Assembly (NCBI GenBank): GCA_964435115.1
Contig: CAYSYM010000053.1
Coordinates: 1 to 26,001, forward strand
Direction of reading: 5' to 3'
Length of the DNA stretch: 26,001 nt
Source: CAYSYM01 sp964435115
GTDB taxonomy: Bacteria; Chloroflexota; UBA6077; CF-72
Of this stretch, positions 6,485 through 14,141 are shown piece after piece; position 1 is the first letter of the stretch; every line of letters starts with the position of its first letter. Both the position numbers and the translations under genes were made by a program. A model generated the notes under the pieces. The model ran no database searches. It was given only the letters and a program-made list of their open reading frames with translations, and was not told the origin of the DNA.

Positions 6485-8746
6485 TCATCCGCCGACCAGT
6501 GTCCAGAGGTAGACCACCGAGAAGACCACCACCCAGACGACGTCGACGAAGTGCCAGTAGGTCGCCACGACCTGGACACCGACGTGCCTGCCGCGCCGGA
6601 AGTCGCCCGCGAATGCCATCCAGGCGACGACGCCCAGCGCGACCAGTCCGACGCTCACGTGCAGCGCGTGGAACCCGGTCAGCGTGAAGAACGCCGATGT
6701 GAACAGGTTGGCGCTGGGCACGACGTTCTCCGCGAGCAGGCGCGCGTACTCGGTCGCCTGCCCCAGGATGAAGATGGTACCGAGGGCCATGGTGGCCAGG
6801 AGCCAGCCGGTGAAGCCGCGGTGGTCGGCCCGCCCCAGCCGTCGCTCGGCCAGGATGATCGTGGCGCTGCTCAGGAAGAGCGCCACGCTGAACGCGGCTG
6901 TCCGAGGCACGTCGAGGTCGCTCGGCTGCGGGCCGACCGGGCTGGCCCGGCGGTACTGCAGGTAGGCGACGATGAGGGCGCCGAAGAAGGTCGCCTCCGA
7001 GAAGATGAAGGCCAGCATGCCGAGCATCGGGCTGCTGAGTCGCTCGACGAACGCGATGGGCGCTCGTCGCTCGCGCTCGCGCGGCACCGCTGGAGAAGAG
7101 GCTGGCGCGCCCTGCGCCTCTCCAGGGTGCTGCAGGTCCCACAGGGGCCGTGCGCTGCGAATTGCGGGGAGCGCGGTGAAGTTGTGCGCGGGGGGTGGCG
7201 AGGAGGTGGCCCACTCGAGCGTCCACCCGTTCCACGGGTTATCCCCAGCTCGTCTGCCCCGACGCAGGCTGGCGGCGATGTTCCAGAGCAGGATGAGCAC
7301 CGCCGCGGCCTGCACGAACGCGCCGATGGTCTGGAGGAGGTTCAGGCCGCCCCACCCCGGCAGGTCCGGGTACGTGTAGACCCGGCGCGGCATGCCCATG
7401 AGTCCGAGCAGGTGCATGGGGAAGAACGTCAGGTTCATCCCGATGACGAACAGCCAGAAGTTCCACCGCCCGAGGCGCTCGTCCAGCAGGCGCCCGGTCA
7501 TCTTGGGGAACCAGTAGTGGAGCGCGCCCAGCGCCGCGATCAGGCTGCCGGCGCCGAGCACGTAGTGAAAGTGGGCGACCACGTAGTAGCTGTCAGTGGT
7601 CTGCCAGTCGATCGGCACGGTGGCGAAGTGCACGCCGCTGATGCCGCCGATGGTGAACTGGGCGATGAAGGCCAGGCTGTACAGCATCGGGACGGTCAGC
7701 TGGATCCGCCCGCCCCACAGCGTGGCGAGCCAGCTAAAGACCTTGATGCCGGTGGGCACGGCGATGAGCATGCTCGTCGCGCCAAAGAACGCCTCGGCGG
7801 CGCCGCCGAGCCCCACGGTGAACATGTGGTGGGCCCACACGATGAAGCTCAGGAAGGCGATCAGGGCGCCCGAGCCGACGACGAAGCTGTAGCCGAAGAG
7901 CGGCTTGCGGGCGAAGACGGGCACCATCTCCGAGATCATCGCGAAGGCGGGCAGCGCCAGGATGTACACCTCGGGGTGGCCGAAGTACCAGAAGAGGTGT
8001 TGCCACAGGATCGGATCGCCGCCCGCGCGCACGTCGAAGAAGCGGGTCCCCAGCAGGCGGTCGAACTCCAGCATCACCTGCGCGGCGGTCAGCGCGGGGA
8101 CGGCACCGAGGATGAGGACCGCCGTGACCAGGGCCATCCAGGCGAAGACCGGCACGCGCGCCCAGGTCATCCCCGGCGCCCGCAGCTTGACGACCGTCAC
8201 GAGTAGATTGACGCCAGTGGCGATGGTGCCGACGCTGGCCACAATCAGGCCCAGCGCCCAGTAGTCGACCGCGCGGCTGGTGGAGTAGGGGCGCTCGGTC
8301 AGGGGGGCGTAGGCGAACCAGCCGACGTCGGGCACGTCGCCGGTCAGGATGCCGAAGTGGAGCAGCAGCCCGCCGAACAGGAAGAGCCAGTAGGTCAGCG
8401 CGTTCAGCTTCGGGAAGGCCATGTCCCGCGCGCCGAGCATGAGTGGCACGAGGTAGTTGGCGAAGCCGAGCAGCAGCGGCATCACCACCAGGAAGATCAT
8501 GGTGGTGCCGTGCATCGTGAAGATGGCGTTGTACTGCTCGGGGGTGAGGACCGTTGCCCGCGGCACCGCGAGCTGGACCCGGATGAGGAGCGCCTCAAAC
8601 CCACCGACCAGGAAGAAGCCGGCGCTGGTGAGGATGTAGAGCAGGCCGATCTGCTTGTGGTCGGTGGTCGTCACCCACCGCAGCAGCCAGGTGCTCCGCG
8701 CCTCCGTGGCGAGCGGCGGCGGCCGGTCTCCCACGAGGGTGGCCAT
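6485..8746 (-). CDS. ctaD: Cytochrome c oxidase subunit I-subunit III fusion (CtaD-CtaE)
   Basis: A 753-residue membrane protein joining the catalytic subunit I (about 1-540) to subunit III (about 562-753) through a Pro/Glu/Arg-rich linker, with no stop or frameshift between. Subunit I has heme a ligand His79, CuB ligands His257, His306 and His307, cross-linked Tyr261, heme a3 ligand His392 and heme a ligand His394. GHPEVY (256-261) with Glu259, Asp108 (D-channel entry) and Lys335 (K-channel) make it an A1-type proton pump. Subunit III begins near residue 562 (APIAFVERL), with its core from SSPMLGML, and has about five helices, the short form. ATG 8746 lies two bases after the CtaC stop and follows GAGG. 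The same I-III fusion is known from the Thermus caa3 oxidase. Confidence 0.95.
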   Translation of the reverse strand: MATLVGDRPPPLATEARSTWLLRWVTTTDHKQIGLLYILTSAGFFLVGGFEALLIRVQLAVPRATVLTPEQYNAIFTMHGTTMIFLVVMPLLLGFANYLVPLMLGARDMAFPKLNALTYWLFLFGGLLLHFGILTGDVPDVGWFAYAPLTERPYSTSRAVDYWALGLIVASVGTIATGVNLLVTVVKLRAPGMTWARVPVFAWMALVTAVLILGAVPALTAAQVMLEFDRLLGTRFFDVRAGGDPILWQHLFWYFGHPEVYILALPAFAMISEMVPVFARKPLFGYSFVVGSGALIAFLSFIVWAHHMFTVGLGGAAEAFFGATSMLIAVPTGIKVFSWLATLWGGRIQLTVPMLYSLAFIAQFTIGGISGVHFATVPIDWQTTDSYYVVAHFHYVLGAGSLIAALGALHYWFPKMTGRLLDERLGRWNFWLFVIGMNLTFFPMHLLGLMGMPRRVYTYPDLPGWGGLNLLQTIGAFVQAAAVLILLWNIAASLRRGRRAGDNPWNGWTLEWATSSPPPAHNFTALPAIRSARPLWDLQHPGEAQGAPASSPAVPRERERRAPIAFVERLSSPMLGMLAFIFSEATFFGALIVAYLQYRRASPVGPQPSDLDVPRTAAFSVALFLSSATIILAERRLGRADHRGFTGWLLATMALGTIFILGQATEYARLLAENVVPSANLFTSAFFTLTGFHALHVSVGLVALGVVAWMAFAGDFRRGRHVGVQVVATYWHFVDVVWVVVFSVVYLWTLVGG

Positions 8747-8748
8747 GC

Positions 8749-9735
8749 TTACCTCAGTCCCTCCAGGTAGGCGACCAGGGCGTTCAGGTCGTCCTCTGGC
8801 AACTGCTGGAACCCCGGCATGAGCACGCCCGGCTTGAGCTCGTGCGGATTGCGGATCCAGCGGCGGAGGTTTTCCGGCGTGTTGTCGAGCACGCCGGCGC
8901 CGATCGTGGCGCGGCTCCCGAAGCGGGAGAGGTCCGGGCCGACGCGCGCGTTCGCCATGGTCCCTTGGATCGTGTGGCAGCTCACGCACGTGTTCTGCAG
9001 GAACACCTGCTGGCCGGTGGCGGCCGCCGCGTCCGGCGGCGCCGCCACCGGCTCTTGCTGCTGCCGCACCCACGCCTCGAACTGCTCCCGCGGCTCGACG
9101 ACGACGCGGGTCCGCATCCAGGCGTGCTGTAGCCCACAGTACTCCGCACACGCGCCGTCGTACTGGCCAGCTTGCCCGGCCCGCACCCCCATCACGATCG
9201 TCCTGCCCGGGATCGCGTCTTGCTTCCAGCCAAACTGCGGCACCCAGAAGCTGTGCACCACGTCCGCCGACTCGATCTCCAGCCTCAGCGGGGTGTCGAC
9301 CGGCACGCGCAGTTCATTGGCAGTCACGATCCCCTGCTCGGGGTACTGGTACTCCCACCACCACTGGTGCCCGATTACCCGGACACGCAGCGCCGCCGGC
9401 TCGGCTGCACGGACCGTGGCCATGGTCTGCACCGCTCTCAGGAAGAGGAACGCCACGACCAGCAAGGCGGCGCTCGTCCAGGCGATCTCGAGGGCCCGGT
9501 TGCCTCGCACCTGGCGCGGCTCCTCGTCGCCAGGCCGGGCCCGAAAGCGGACCACGGCGTAGGCCAACGCGCTCGCCACCAGGAGGAAGACCAGCAGGGA
9601 TAACGCCAGCGCTTGTAGGAACAGCGCGGTAATCTCCTGCCCCTGGGGCGAGATCGGCCTGAAGCTGGCCGGCGGCACGCACCCGGCCGCGGTGAGGGCC
9701 AGGCCAGCCGGCCAGAGCCACCACCGGTCTGGCAC
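8749..9735 (-). CDS. ctaC: Cytochrome c oxidase subunit II with C-terminal cytochrome c (caa3 type)
   Basis: The electron-entry subunit of the oxidase. From GTG 9735 it is 328 residues: a lipoprotein-like signal ending LTAAGC (Cys19), two membrane helices, a cupredoxin domain with the CuA site (His161, Cys196, Cys200, His204, Met207 in CAEYCGLQHAWM) and a fused monoheme cytochrome c with CVSCH (250-254) and probable axial Met306. This domain order defines caa3 oxidases, where the tethered heme feeds CuA. The start is uncertain: the frame stays open upstream, with a GTG at 9801 and an ATG at 9849, and none has a strong ribosome site. 9735 is chosen because it leaves a signal peptide of normal length. 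It is the first recognisable gene of the respiratory operon and lies two bases before the CtaD-CtaE start. Confidence 0.92.
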   Translation of the reverse strand: MPDRWWLWPAGLALTAAGCVPPASFRPISPQGQEITALFLQALALSLLVFLLVASALAYAVVRFRARPGDEEPRQVRGNRALEIAWTSAALLVVAFLFLRAVQTMATVRAAEPAALRVRVIGHQWWWEYQYPEQGIVTANELRVPVDTPLRLEIESADVVHSFWVPQFGWKQDAIPGRTIVMGVRAGQAGQYDGACAEYCGLQHAWMRTRVVVEPREQFEAWVRQQQEPVAAPPDAAAATGQQVFLQNTCVSCHTIQGTMANARVGPDLSRFGSRATIGAGVLDNTPENLRRWIRNPHELKPGVLMPGFQQLPEDDLNALVAYLEGLR

Positions 9736-10115
9736 CGCTGGGGTCCACCGGCCTGACCCCGTGCAAGCGACGCCCAGCGCGCGTCTACCTGGCCTCCTCA
9801 CCCCGTCGCCGCGCTGCCACCACGCGCCCGGCCCGGGCTCGGGGTGCATGGCGGGATAGCGTGGTGGCACCGCGCTGAGGCCGCCCGTCACGAGGCGCGG
9901 CCGCGCTGCGTGTCCGTGCTCCGTGACGTGCTGTCCTGCCCGACAAGGTCGCGACCGGCTGAGCTGCATGGGGGCACCGCTGGCCGCTCCTCCGCGGCTT
10001 CGCCGCTCCGACCACAGCAGCGGGCGGACCGGGAGGACCAGGGCGGTGCCGCCTCAGCTCGCCCGGGTGGACGTCGGCGCCGCCGTCCGCCAGCACGCGC
10101 CCACGTCCGCAAGTT
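9736..10115. other. Gap of 380 bp between ctaC and the 78-residue gene
   Basis: No supported gene. It holds the alternative upstream starts of ctaC (GTG 9801, ATG 9849) and a small GC hairpin (9994-9998 with 10002-10006, 3-base loop). No convincing -10 element for ctaC is visible on the minus strand. The region could be a long leader, or ctaC may be read from the promoter of the upstream small gene. Confidence 0.5.
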
Positions 10116-10352
10116 TCATGCCGATTCGCCGTACACGTCGAAGACGTGCTTGGACAGCTCCCCTGTCTCCATGCGATGTGGGACGACCCGCACGTCGCGC
10201 CAGCGCCGCGTGGCGAGCAGCCCCTTCATGTACCGCCCCAGCTCCAGCTCCTCGACGAAGTGCGGGGCGAGGAGTCGCATGATCGGCCAGTGCAACTGGC
10301 GCAGCTCCTGGATGTCGATCGTCGCGATGAACTGCTGTTCGGCCTGGCTCAT
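10116..10352 (-). CDS. Uncharacterised 78-residue protein upstream of the respiratory operon
   Basis: I do not recognise this protein. It starts at ATG 10352 with a textbook AGGAGG site 5 bases upstream, which makes it a real gene despite its size. It is soluble and of mixed charge, with no signal peptide, membrane helix or Cys pair. A segment LHWPIMRLLAPHFVEELELG (residues 20-39) looks helical and amphipathic, followed by a basic stretch (ATRRWRDVRVVPHR) and an acidic C-terminus. It points the same way as ctaC, 380 bp ahead of it, and is divergent from obg. A link to respiration is only positional. Confidence 0.75.
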   Translation of the reverse strand: MSQAEQQFIATIDIQELRQLHWPIMRLLAPHFVEELELGRYMKGLLATRRWRDVRVVPHRMETGELSKHVFDVYGESA

Positions 10353-10808
10353 GTCAGCCTCCTGCTGGCTGGGCGTTCAGGCTCTCTTCCCGAGCCGGGC
10401 AGACCGGGCCGCCCCAGGGCGCACTTCTCGGGCTGTTCGGGCGCGGCAGGCGGGCCAGCTCCGTGCTCAGGAGCCTCAGCTGAGGGTACCGCGCGCTCCA
10501 CCTCCCTCGTCCGGGTCCATGCCTGAGCTGCTGCCTTCAGCGCTCGGCTGCAAGGCTCGCCTGGCCACAGATCCGGGCTGGGGACAGGCCACCGACGACA
10601 ACACTGTAGAACGCGGAGAAACGTATCCCTAGGTAAAGAAGTGTCGCCGGAGCCGTCGCCGGCCGGGCAACCCTGTGGGGAAGCCAGGAAGTGTGCGAAG
10701 TGAGGGAACGGCTGTTCGAGGCGGTGGCTGTGCGCAGCCAGCGGTGCGCCACCGATGAATCGCCGGGCTGCCGTTGACGGAGCGGCCGGGCGGGGCCGCG
10801 CGGCCGGT

Positions 10809-10882
10809 TTATCCCCACACAGCGGGTCGATCGTCCGGCGTGACGGGTGGAGTTATCCACGGTTATCCCCAGGGTATCCCCA
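10809..10882 (+). promoter_or_regulatory. Cluster of four DnaA-box-like 9-mers upstream of obg
   Basis: Four same-strand 9-mers: TTATCCCCA (10809-10817), TTATCCACG (10853-10861), TTATCCCCA (10863-10871) and GTATCCCCA (10874-10882). The second differs from the classical DnaA box TTATCCACA only at its last base. The last three begin 10 and 11 bp apart and the first is 44 bp before the second, so all four would face nearly the same side of the helix. TTATCCACG also forms half of a small palindrome (GTGGA, 4 bases, TCCAC; 10847-10860). DnaA binding is inferred from the resemblance. Confidence 0.55.
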
Positions 10883-10938
10883 GGCTGACCGGCCAGGGGT
10901 GGGCTCGGGCCATCCTGGGCTCACGTGTGGTGGCGGGC

Positions 10939-10944
10939 CATAAT
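10939..10944 (+). promoter_or_regulatory. Possible -10 element of obg
   Basis: CATAAT sits 12 bases before the obg ATG in otherwise GC-rich sequence. No TTGACA-like -35 is seen at normal spacing. If used, transcription would begin only a few bases before the start codon, giving a nearly leaderless message. Confidence 0.35.
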
Positions 10945-10956
10945 GACGGTGGACGG

Positions 10957-12273
10957 ATGGGCAGAGAGCGGGACGCGGCGGTGGCAGGGCCGCCTCCAGC
11001 CGGGGTCCACCTGGACGAGGCGCGCATCTGGGTGAGGGCCGGCGACGGGGGGAACGGCGTCGTCTCATTCCGGCGCGAGAAGTTCGTCCCGTTTGGCGGA
11101 CCCGACGGCGGCGACGGGGGTCGGGGAGGCAGCGTCTTCCTGGTGGCAGATCCGGGCGTCTCGACGTTGCTGGAGTTCGGCCGGCGGCGGCACTTCAAGG
11201 CACAGCGGGGTGGCCACGGGCGAGGGAAGCGGCAGCACGGCAAGGCTGGGGAGGATCTCGTGATCCGCGTGCCTATGGGGACGGCGGTGGGGTCGGACGA
11301 TGGCGTGCAGGTCGACCTGGTGCGCCCGGGGGATACGGCGCTGGTGGCGCGCGGCGGGCGCGGTGGGCTGGGCAACCCGCACTTTGCCACCAGTACCAAC
11401 CGGGCGCCGCGGGTGGCCCAGAAGGGTGAACCTGGCGAAGAACGCTGGTTGAACCTCGAGCTGAAGACGATCGCGCAGGCGGCCCTGATCGGCGAGCCGA
11501 ACGCCGGCAAGTCGAGCCTGCTGGCGGCGACCAGCGCGGCCCGGCCAAAGATTGGCGCCTACCCATTCACGACACTCAGCCCGAGCCTGGGCGTGGCCGA
11601 GCCACCCGCCGGCGACCAGGTCTTCGTCCTGGCGGACATCCCTGGCCTGGTCGCCGGCGCCCATCGGGGGGCCGGGCTCGGCCACCGCTTCCTGCGTCAC
11701 GTGGAGCGCGCGCCGTTGCTCGTCCACGTCGTCGACGCCAGCCGGCCCGACGCGCTCGAGGCGTACCGGACGGTGCGCCGCGAGCTGGAGGCGTACAAGG
11801 CTGAGGTGGCGGCTAAGCCGGAGATCGTGGCGGCCAACAAGCTCGACCTGCCCGGCGCTCGAGCGGGGTGCGCGGCGCTCCAGGCAGCCCTGCCCGACCG
11901 GCCAGTCGTCGGCACCTCGACTGTCACTAGCGAGGGGATCCCCGCGTTGCTGGAGACAGTTGCTGCGACTCTGGCGCAGATGCGGGGTGCCGCACCCGAG
12001 CCGTCCCCCGCGCACGCAGTGCGGGTCTACCGGCTGGCGCCCGCGGACGAGGAGGGCTTCAGCGTCGCTCGGACGGCAGAGGGCACCTACGAGGTGCGCG
12101 GCCGGAAAGTGGAACGGCTAGTCGCGATGACCGATCTGCAGAGCGAGGAAGGGATCGCGCACCTGCAGAAGCAGTTGGCTCGGCTGGGTGTCTTCGAGGC
12201 GCTGGAGCGTGCCGGGGTGCAGGTAGGCGACACCGTCGTGATCGGCCGGTGGGAGACGGAGTGGGGGGTGTAG
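10957..12273 (+). CDS. obg: Obg/CgtA GTPase
   Basis: Essential ribosome-associated GTPase (438 residues) acting in 50S assembly and in stress and cell-cycle control. The glycine-rich Obg fold spans about 18-175 (GGPDGGDGGRGG, GGRGGLGNPHF). The G domain follows with G1 GEPNAGKSS (179-187), G2 YPFTT (202-206), G3 DIPG (227-230), G4 NKLD (294-297) and a G5-like STVTSEG (321-327). A C-terminal OCT domain covers about 357-434 and ends in VVIGRWETEWGV. ATG 10957 is chosen because the Obg fold begins about 17 residues later; the open frame continues upstream to 10774 only through non-coding sequence containing the DnaA-like repeats. nadD follows 36 bp later, the usual obg-nadD order. Confidence 0.97.
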   Translation: MGRERDAAVAGPPPAGVHLDEARIWVRAGDGGNGVVSFRREKFVPFGGPDGGDGGRGGSVFLVADPGVSTLLEFGRRRHFKAQRGGHGRGKRQHGKAGEDLVIRVPMGTAVGSDDGVQVDLVRPGDTALVARGGRGGLGNPHFATSTNRAPRVAQKGEPGEERWLNLELKTIAQAALIGEPNAGKSSLLAATSAARPKIGAYPFTTLSPSLGVAEPPAGDQVFVLADIPGLVAGAHRGAGLGHRFLRHVERAPLLVHVVDASRPDALEAYRTVRRELEAYKAEVAAKPEIVAANKLDLPGARAGCAALQAALPDRPVVGTSTVTSEGIPALLETVAATLAQMRGAAPEPSPAHAVRVYRLAPADEEGFSVARTAEGTYEVRGRKVERLVAMTDLQSEEGIAHLQKQLARLGVFEALERAGVQVGDTVVIGRWETEWGV

Positions 12274-12309
12274 CAGGGCTGGGCTGAGCCAGTGCTACCC
12301 TGGCGGGTC

Positions 12310-12918
12310 GTGAGCGAGCGCCGGATCGGTCTCCTGGGAGGGACGTTCGACCCGCCGCATCTCGGGCACCTGGTCGTGGCACAGGAGGCCGCCTGGCGGC
12401 TCCAGCTCGGCCAGGTGCTGTTCCTCCCGGCGCGCCAGAATCCCCTCAAGGCCGGCGAGCCGGTGACATCCGCGGAGCACCGCCGCCGCATGGTGGAGCT
12501 CGCCATCGCCGACAACCACCTGTTTGCGCTCTCGACGGCCGACCTCGAACGCCCAGCCCCCTCGTACACCGTCGACCTCCTGCGGCGGCTGCGCGCGGAG
12601 CGCGGCGCCGGCGCCGCGCTCTACTTCCTGATGGGCGCCGACATCCTGCCGGAGCTACCGCGATGGCACCAGCCCGAGGAGCTGCTCGCCCTGGCGACCC
12701 TGGTAGCTGTCAATCGCCCCGGCTGGCCGCGGCCGCACGCGTCCCGCCTCGAGCGCGAGCTGCCTGCGGCACGCGGGCGCATCCTGGTGCTCAGCGCGCC
12801 CGGCGTGGACATCTCGTCCACGCAGTTGCGGGAGCGCGTCCGCGCCGGCCAGCCGATCCGCTACCTCACGCCGCCAGCGGTCGAGGGGTACGTCGCAGAG
12901 CAGGGCCTGTACCGCTGA
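12310..12918 (+). CDS. nadD: Nicotinate-nucleotide adenylyltransferase
   Basis: Transfers AMP to nicotinate mononucleotide to make deamido-NAD in NAD synthesis (202 residues). The nucleotidyltransferase signature GGTFDPPHLGH begins at residue 10, and the C-terminal SSTQLRERV matches the ISSTxIR motif of the family. GTG 12310 is chosen because it puts the signature at its normal distance from the N-terminus; an in-frame GTG at 12292 would add six residues, and neither has a strong ribosome site. It is probably co-transcribed with obg. The rsfS gene that often follows nadD is absent; the next gene is convergent 23 bp away. Confidence 0.95.
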   Translation: MSERRIGLLGGTFDPPHLGHLVVAQEAAWRLQLGQVLFLPARQNPLKAGEPVTSAEHRRRMVELAIADNHLFALSTADLERPAPSYTVDLLRRLRAERGAGAALYFLMGADILPELPRWHQPEELLALATLVAVNRPGWPRPHASRLERELPAARGRILVLSAPGVDISSTQLRERVRAGQPIRYLTPPAVEGYVAEQGLYR

Positions 12919-12941
12919 TGGAGGAGCGCGCGGCGCCCGGC

Positions 12942-14141
12942 TCAGGCCGAGTACGCCTGGGCCCGCTCGGCGAGGCGGCCGGTGGCCAGGGGGGCCAGGA
13001 GGGCGGCGCCGCCCAGGCTGGCCAGGCCGGCGAGGACGAACGCGCTGCCGAAGCCGCCGCCGAGATCGAGGACGAGGCCGGCGGCGATCGGCGAGAGGGT
13101 TGAGGCGAGGAAGCCGATGAAGGCCTGGACGGCCTGGGCTGACCCGAGCTGGCCCGGGGGCGCCAGCTCGGTGACCGCCGTGGAGTAGATGCCGGAGTCG
13201 GCGGCCATGAGGATGCCGTAGACGGAGCCCACGACGACGAGGGCGACCCAGCCGGCGGCGTCCAGCCACCCGAACCCGAGGGAGATCAGGCCACTGGCCG
13301 TGGCGAACGCGAGCGCCGACCGAGCGCGCCCCCACCGGTCCGAGAGCCAGCCTCCCACCCAGACACCCAGCGCGCCGAGCCCAACCATCAGCGCCGCCCA
13401 CTTGCCGCCTTCGGCAGCCGAGTCGACCGTGCTGTAGCCGGAGCTGGCGAGGATCGCGGCCAGGAAGGTCGCCAGCCAGCCCCGGGAGATGTACAGCTCC
13501 CAGGAGTGGCCGGCGTAGGCGAAGACTGTCCGCCAGATCGGGCCGTGCCGCAGGACCCTCGGGCGCAGGGTGCCCGAGTGCCCGGCCGGCGGGGGCGCGC
13601 CTGTGGCGGCGGCGAGCGCCAGCGGAACGCCGACGGCCGAGAGGACGCCCAGGACGAGCGCGGCCGCGCGCCAGTCGGTCGCGCCCAGCAGGAGCCCCGT
13701 GGCCCACAGCGACAGCGAGGAGCCCAGGTAGAAGGCCGAGACGTAGAGGCTGACGTCCAGGCCCCGGCGCTGGGGCGACGAGGTGGCGGCGACCACCCGC
13801 ACGCCCGGCATGTAGATGCCGCCTAGGCCGGCGCCGGCCAGTGCCCGGAGCGCGGCCGCGCTCCACACGTCCTGGGCGAGCAGCGGGAAGAGGAGTGAGA
13901 CGGCAGTCGTGGCGAGCGCGCAGCCGAGAATCACGCGGCCGGCTGAGAAGCGGTCGGTGAGGGGGAGGAGCACCAGCACCGCGGTGACGTAGCCGGCCTG
14001 GTAGGCGGCGAAGACCCAGCCCATCTGGGTGGCGCTGGCGCTCCACTCCAGCCGCAGGATGGGCAGCGCCGTGGCGACGAGATTGGCTGGCAGCAGCGCC
14101 AGCGCGAGGACCGGCGCCAGGAGGCGGACGCCGCGGGTCAC
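12942..14141 (-). CDS. Major facilitator superfamily transporter
   Basis: A 399-residue inner-membrane protein with about 12 helices in two halves, of the MFS secondary transporter type. The loop motif A analogue reads LPLTDRFSAGRV in the first half, and a clearer copy, GGWLSDRWGRARS, lies in the second half between helices 8 and 9. The GTG start at 14141 overlaps the kinase stop by four bases (GTGA); the open frame runs far upstream but is only a shadow of the kinase. Being the third gene of a response regulator-kinase-transporter unit, it may export or import whatever the kinase senses. The substrate cannot be read from the sequence. Confidence 0.9.
   Translation of the reverse strand: MTRGVRLLAPVLALALLPANLVATALPILRLEWSASATQMGWVFAAYQAGYVTAVLVLLPLTDRFSAGRVILGCALATTAVSLLFPLLAQDVWSAAALRALAGAGLGGIYMPGVRVVAATSSPQRRGLDVSLYVSAFYLGSSLSLWATGLLLGATDWRAAALVLGVLSAVGVPLALAAATGAPPPAGHSGTLRPRVLRHGPIWRTVFAYAGHSWELYISRGWLATFLAAILASSGYSTVDSAAEGGKWAALMVGLGALGVWVGGWLSDRWGRARSALAFATASGLISLGFGWLDAAGWVALVVVGSVYGILMAADSGIYSTAVTELAPPGQLGSAQAVQAFIGFLASTLSPIAAGLVLDLGGGFGSAFVLAGLASLGGAALLAPLATGRLAERAQAYSA

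Larger units (their letters stand above)
10353..10956. other. 604-bp gene-free divergent region upstream of obg
   Basis: This is the longest stretch without a gene in the window, between a minus-strand small gene and plus-strand obg. It includes a segment around 10597-10650 visibly richer in A/T than its flanks, which contains GTATCCCTA at 10623-10631, and a TGTGGGGAA at 10674-10682 (weak DnaA-box-like on the minus strand). A cluster of DnaA-box-like 9-mers lies at 10809-10882 and a CATAAT at 10939. No ORF with a ribosome site is apparent. Confidence 0.7.

Noticed and set aside
7239..7247. TTATCCCCA copy inside the oxidase fusion gene
   Set aside because: On the coding strand it specifies the conserved GDNPW segment of subunit I, so protein conservation explains it and it is isolated.
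6485..9151. Extension of the oxidase fusion to 888 residues
   Set aside because: The extra 135 residues are a shadow of ctaC in another frame; ATG 8746 has a ribosome site and begins the normal subunit I N-terminus.
9994..10006. Small GC hairpin as a terminator before ctaC
   Set aside because: Only a 5-bp stem without a T-tract; such hairpins are expected often at this base composition.
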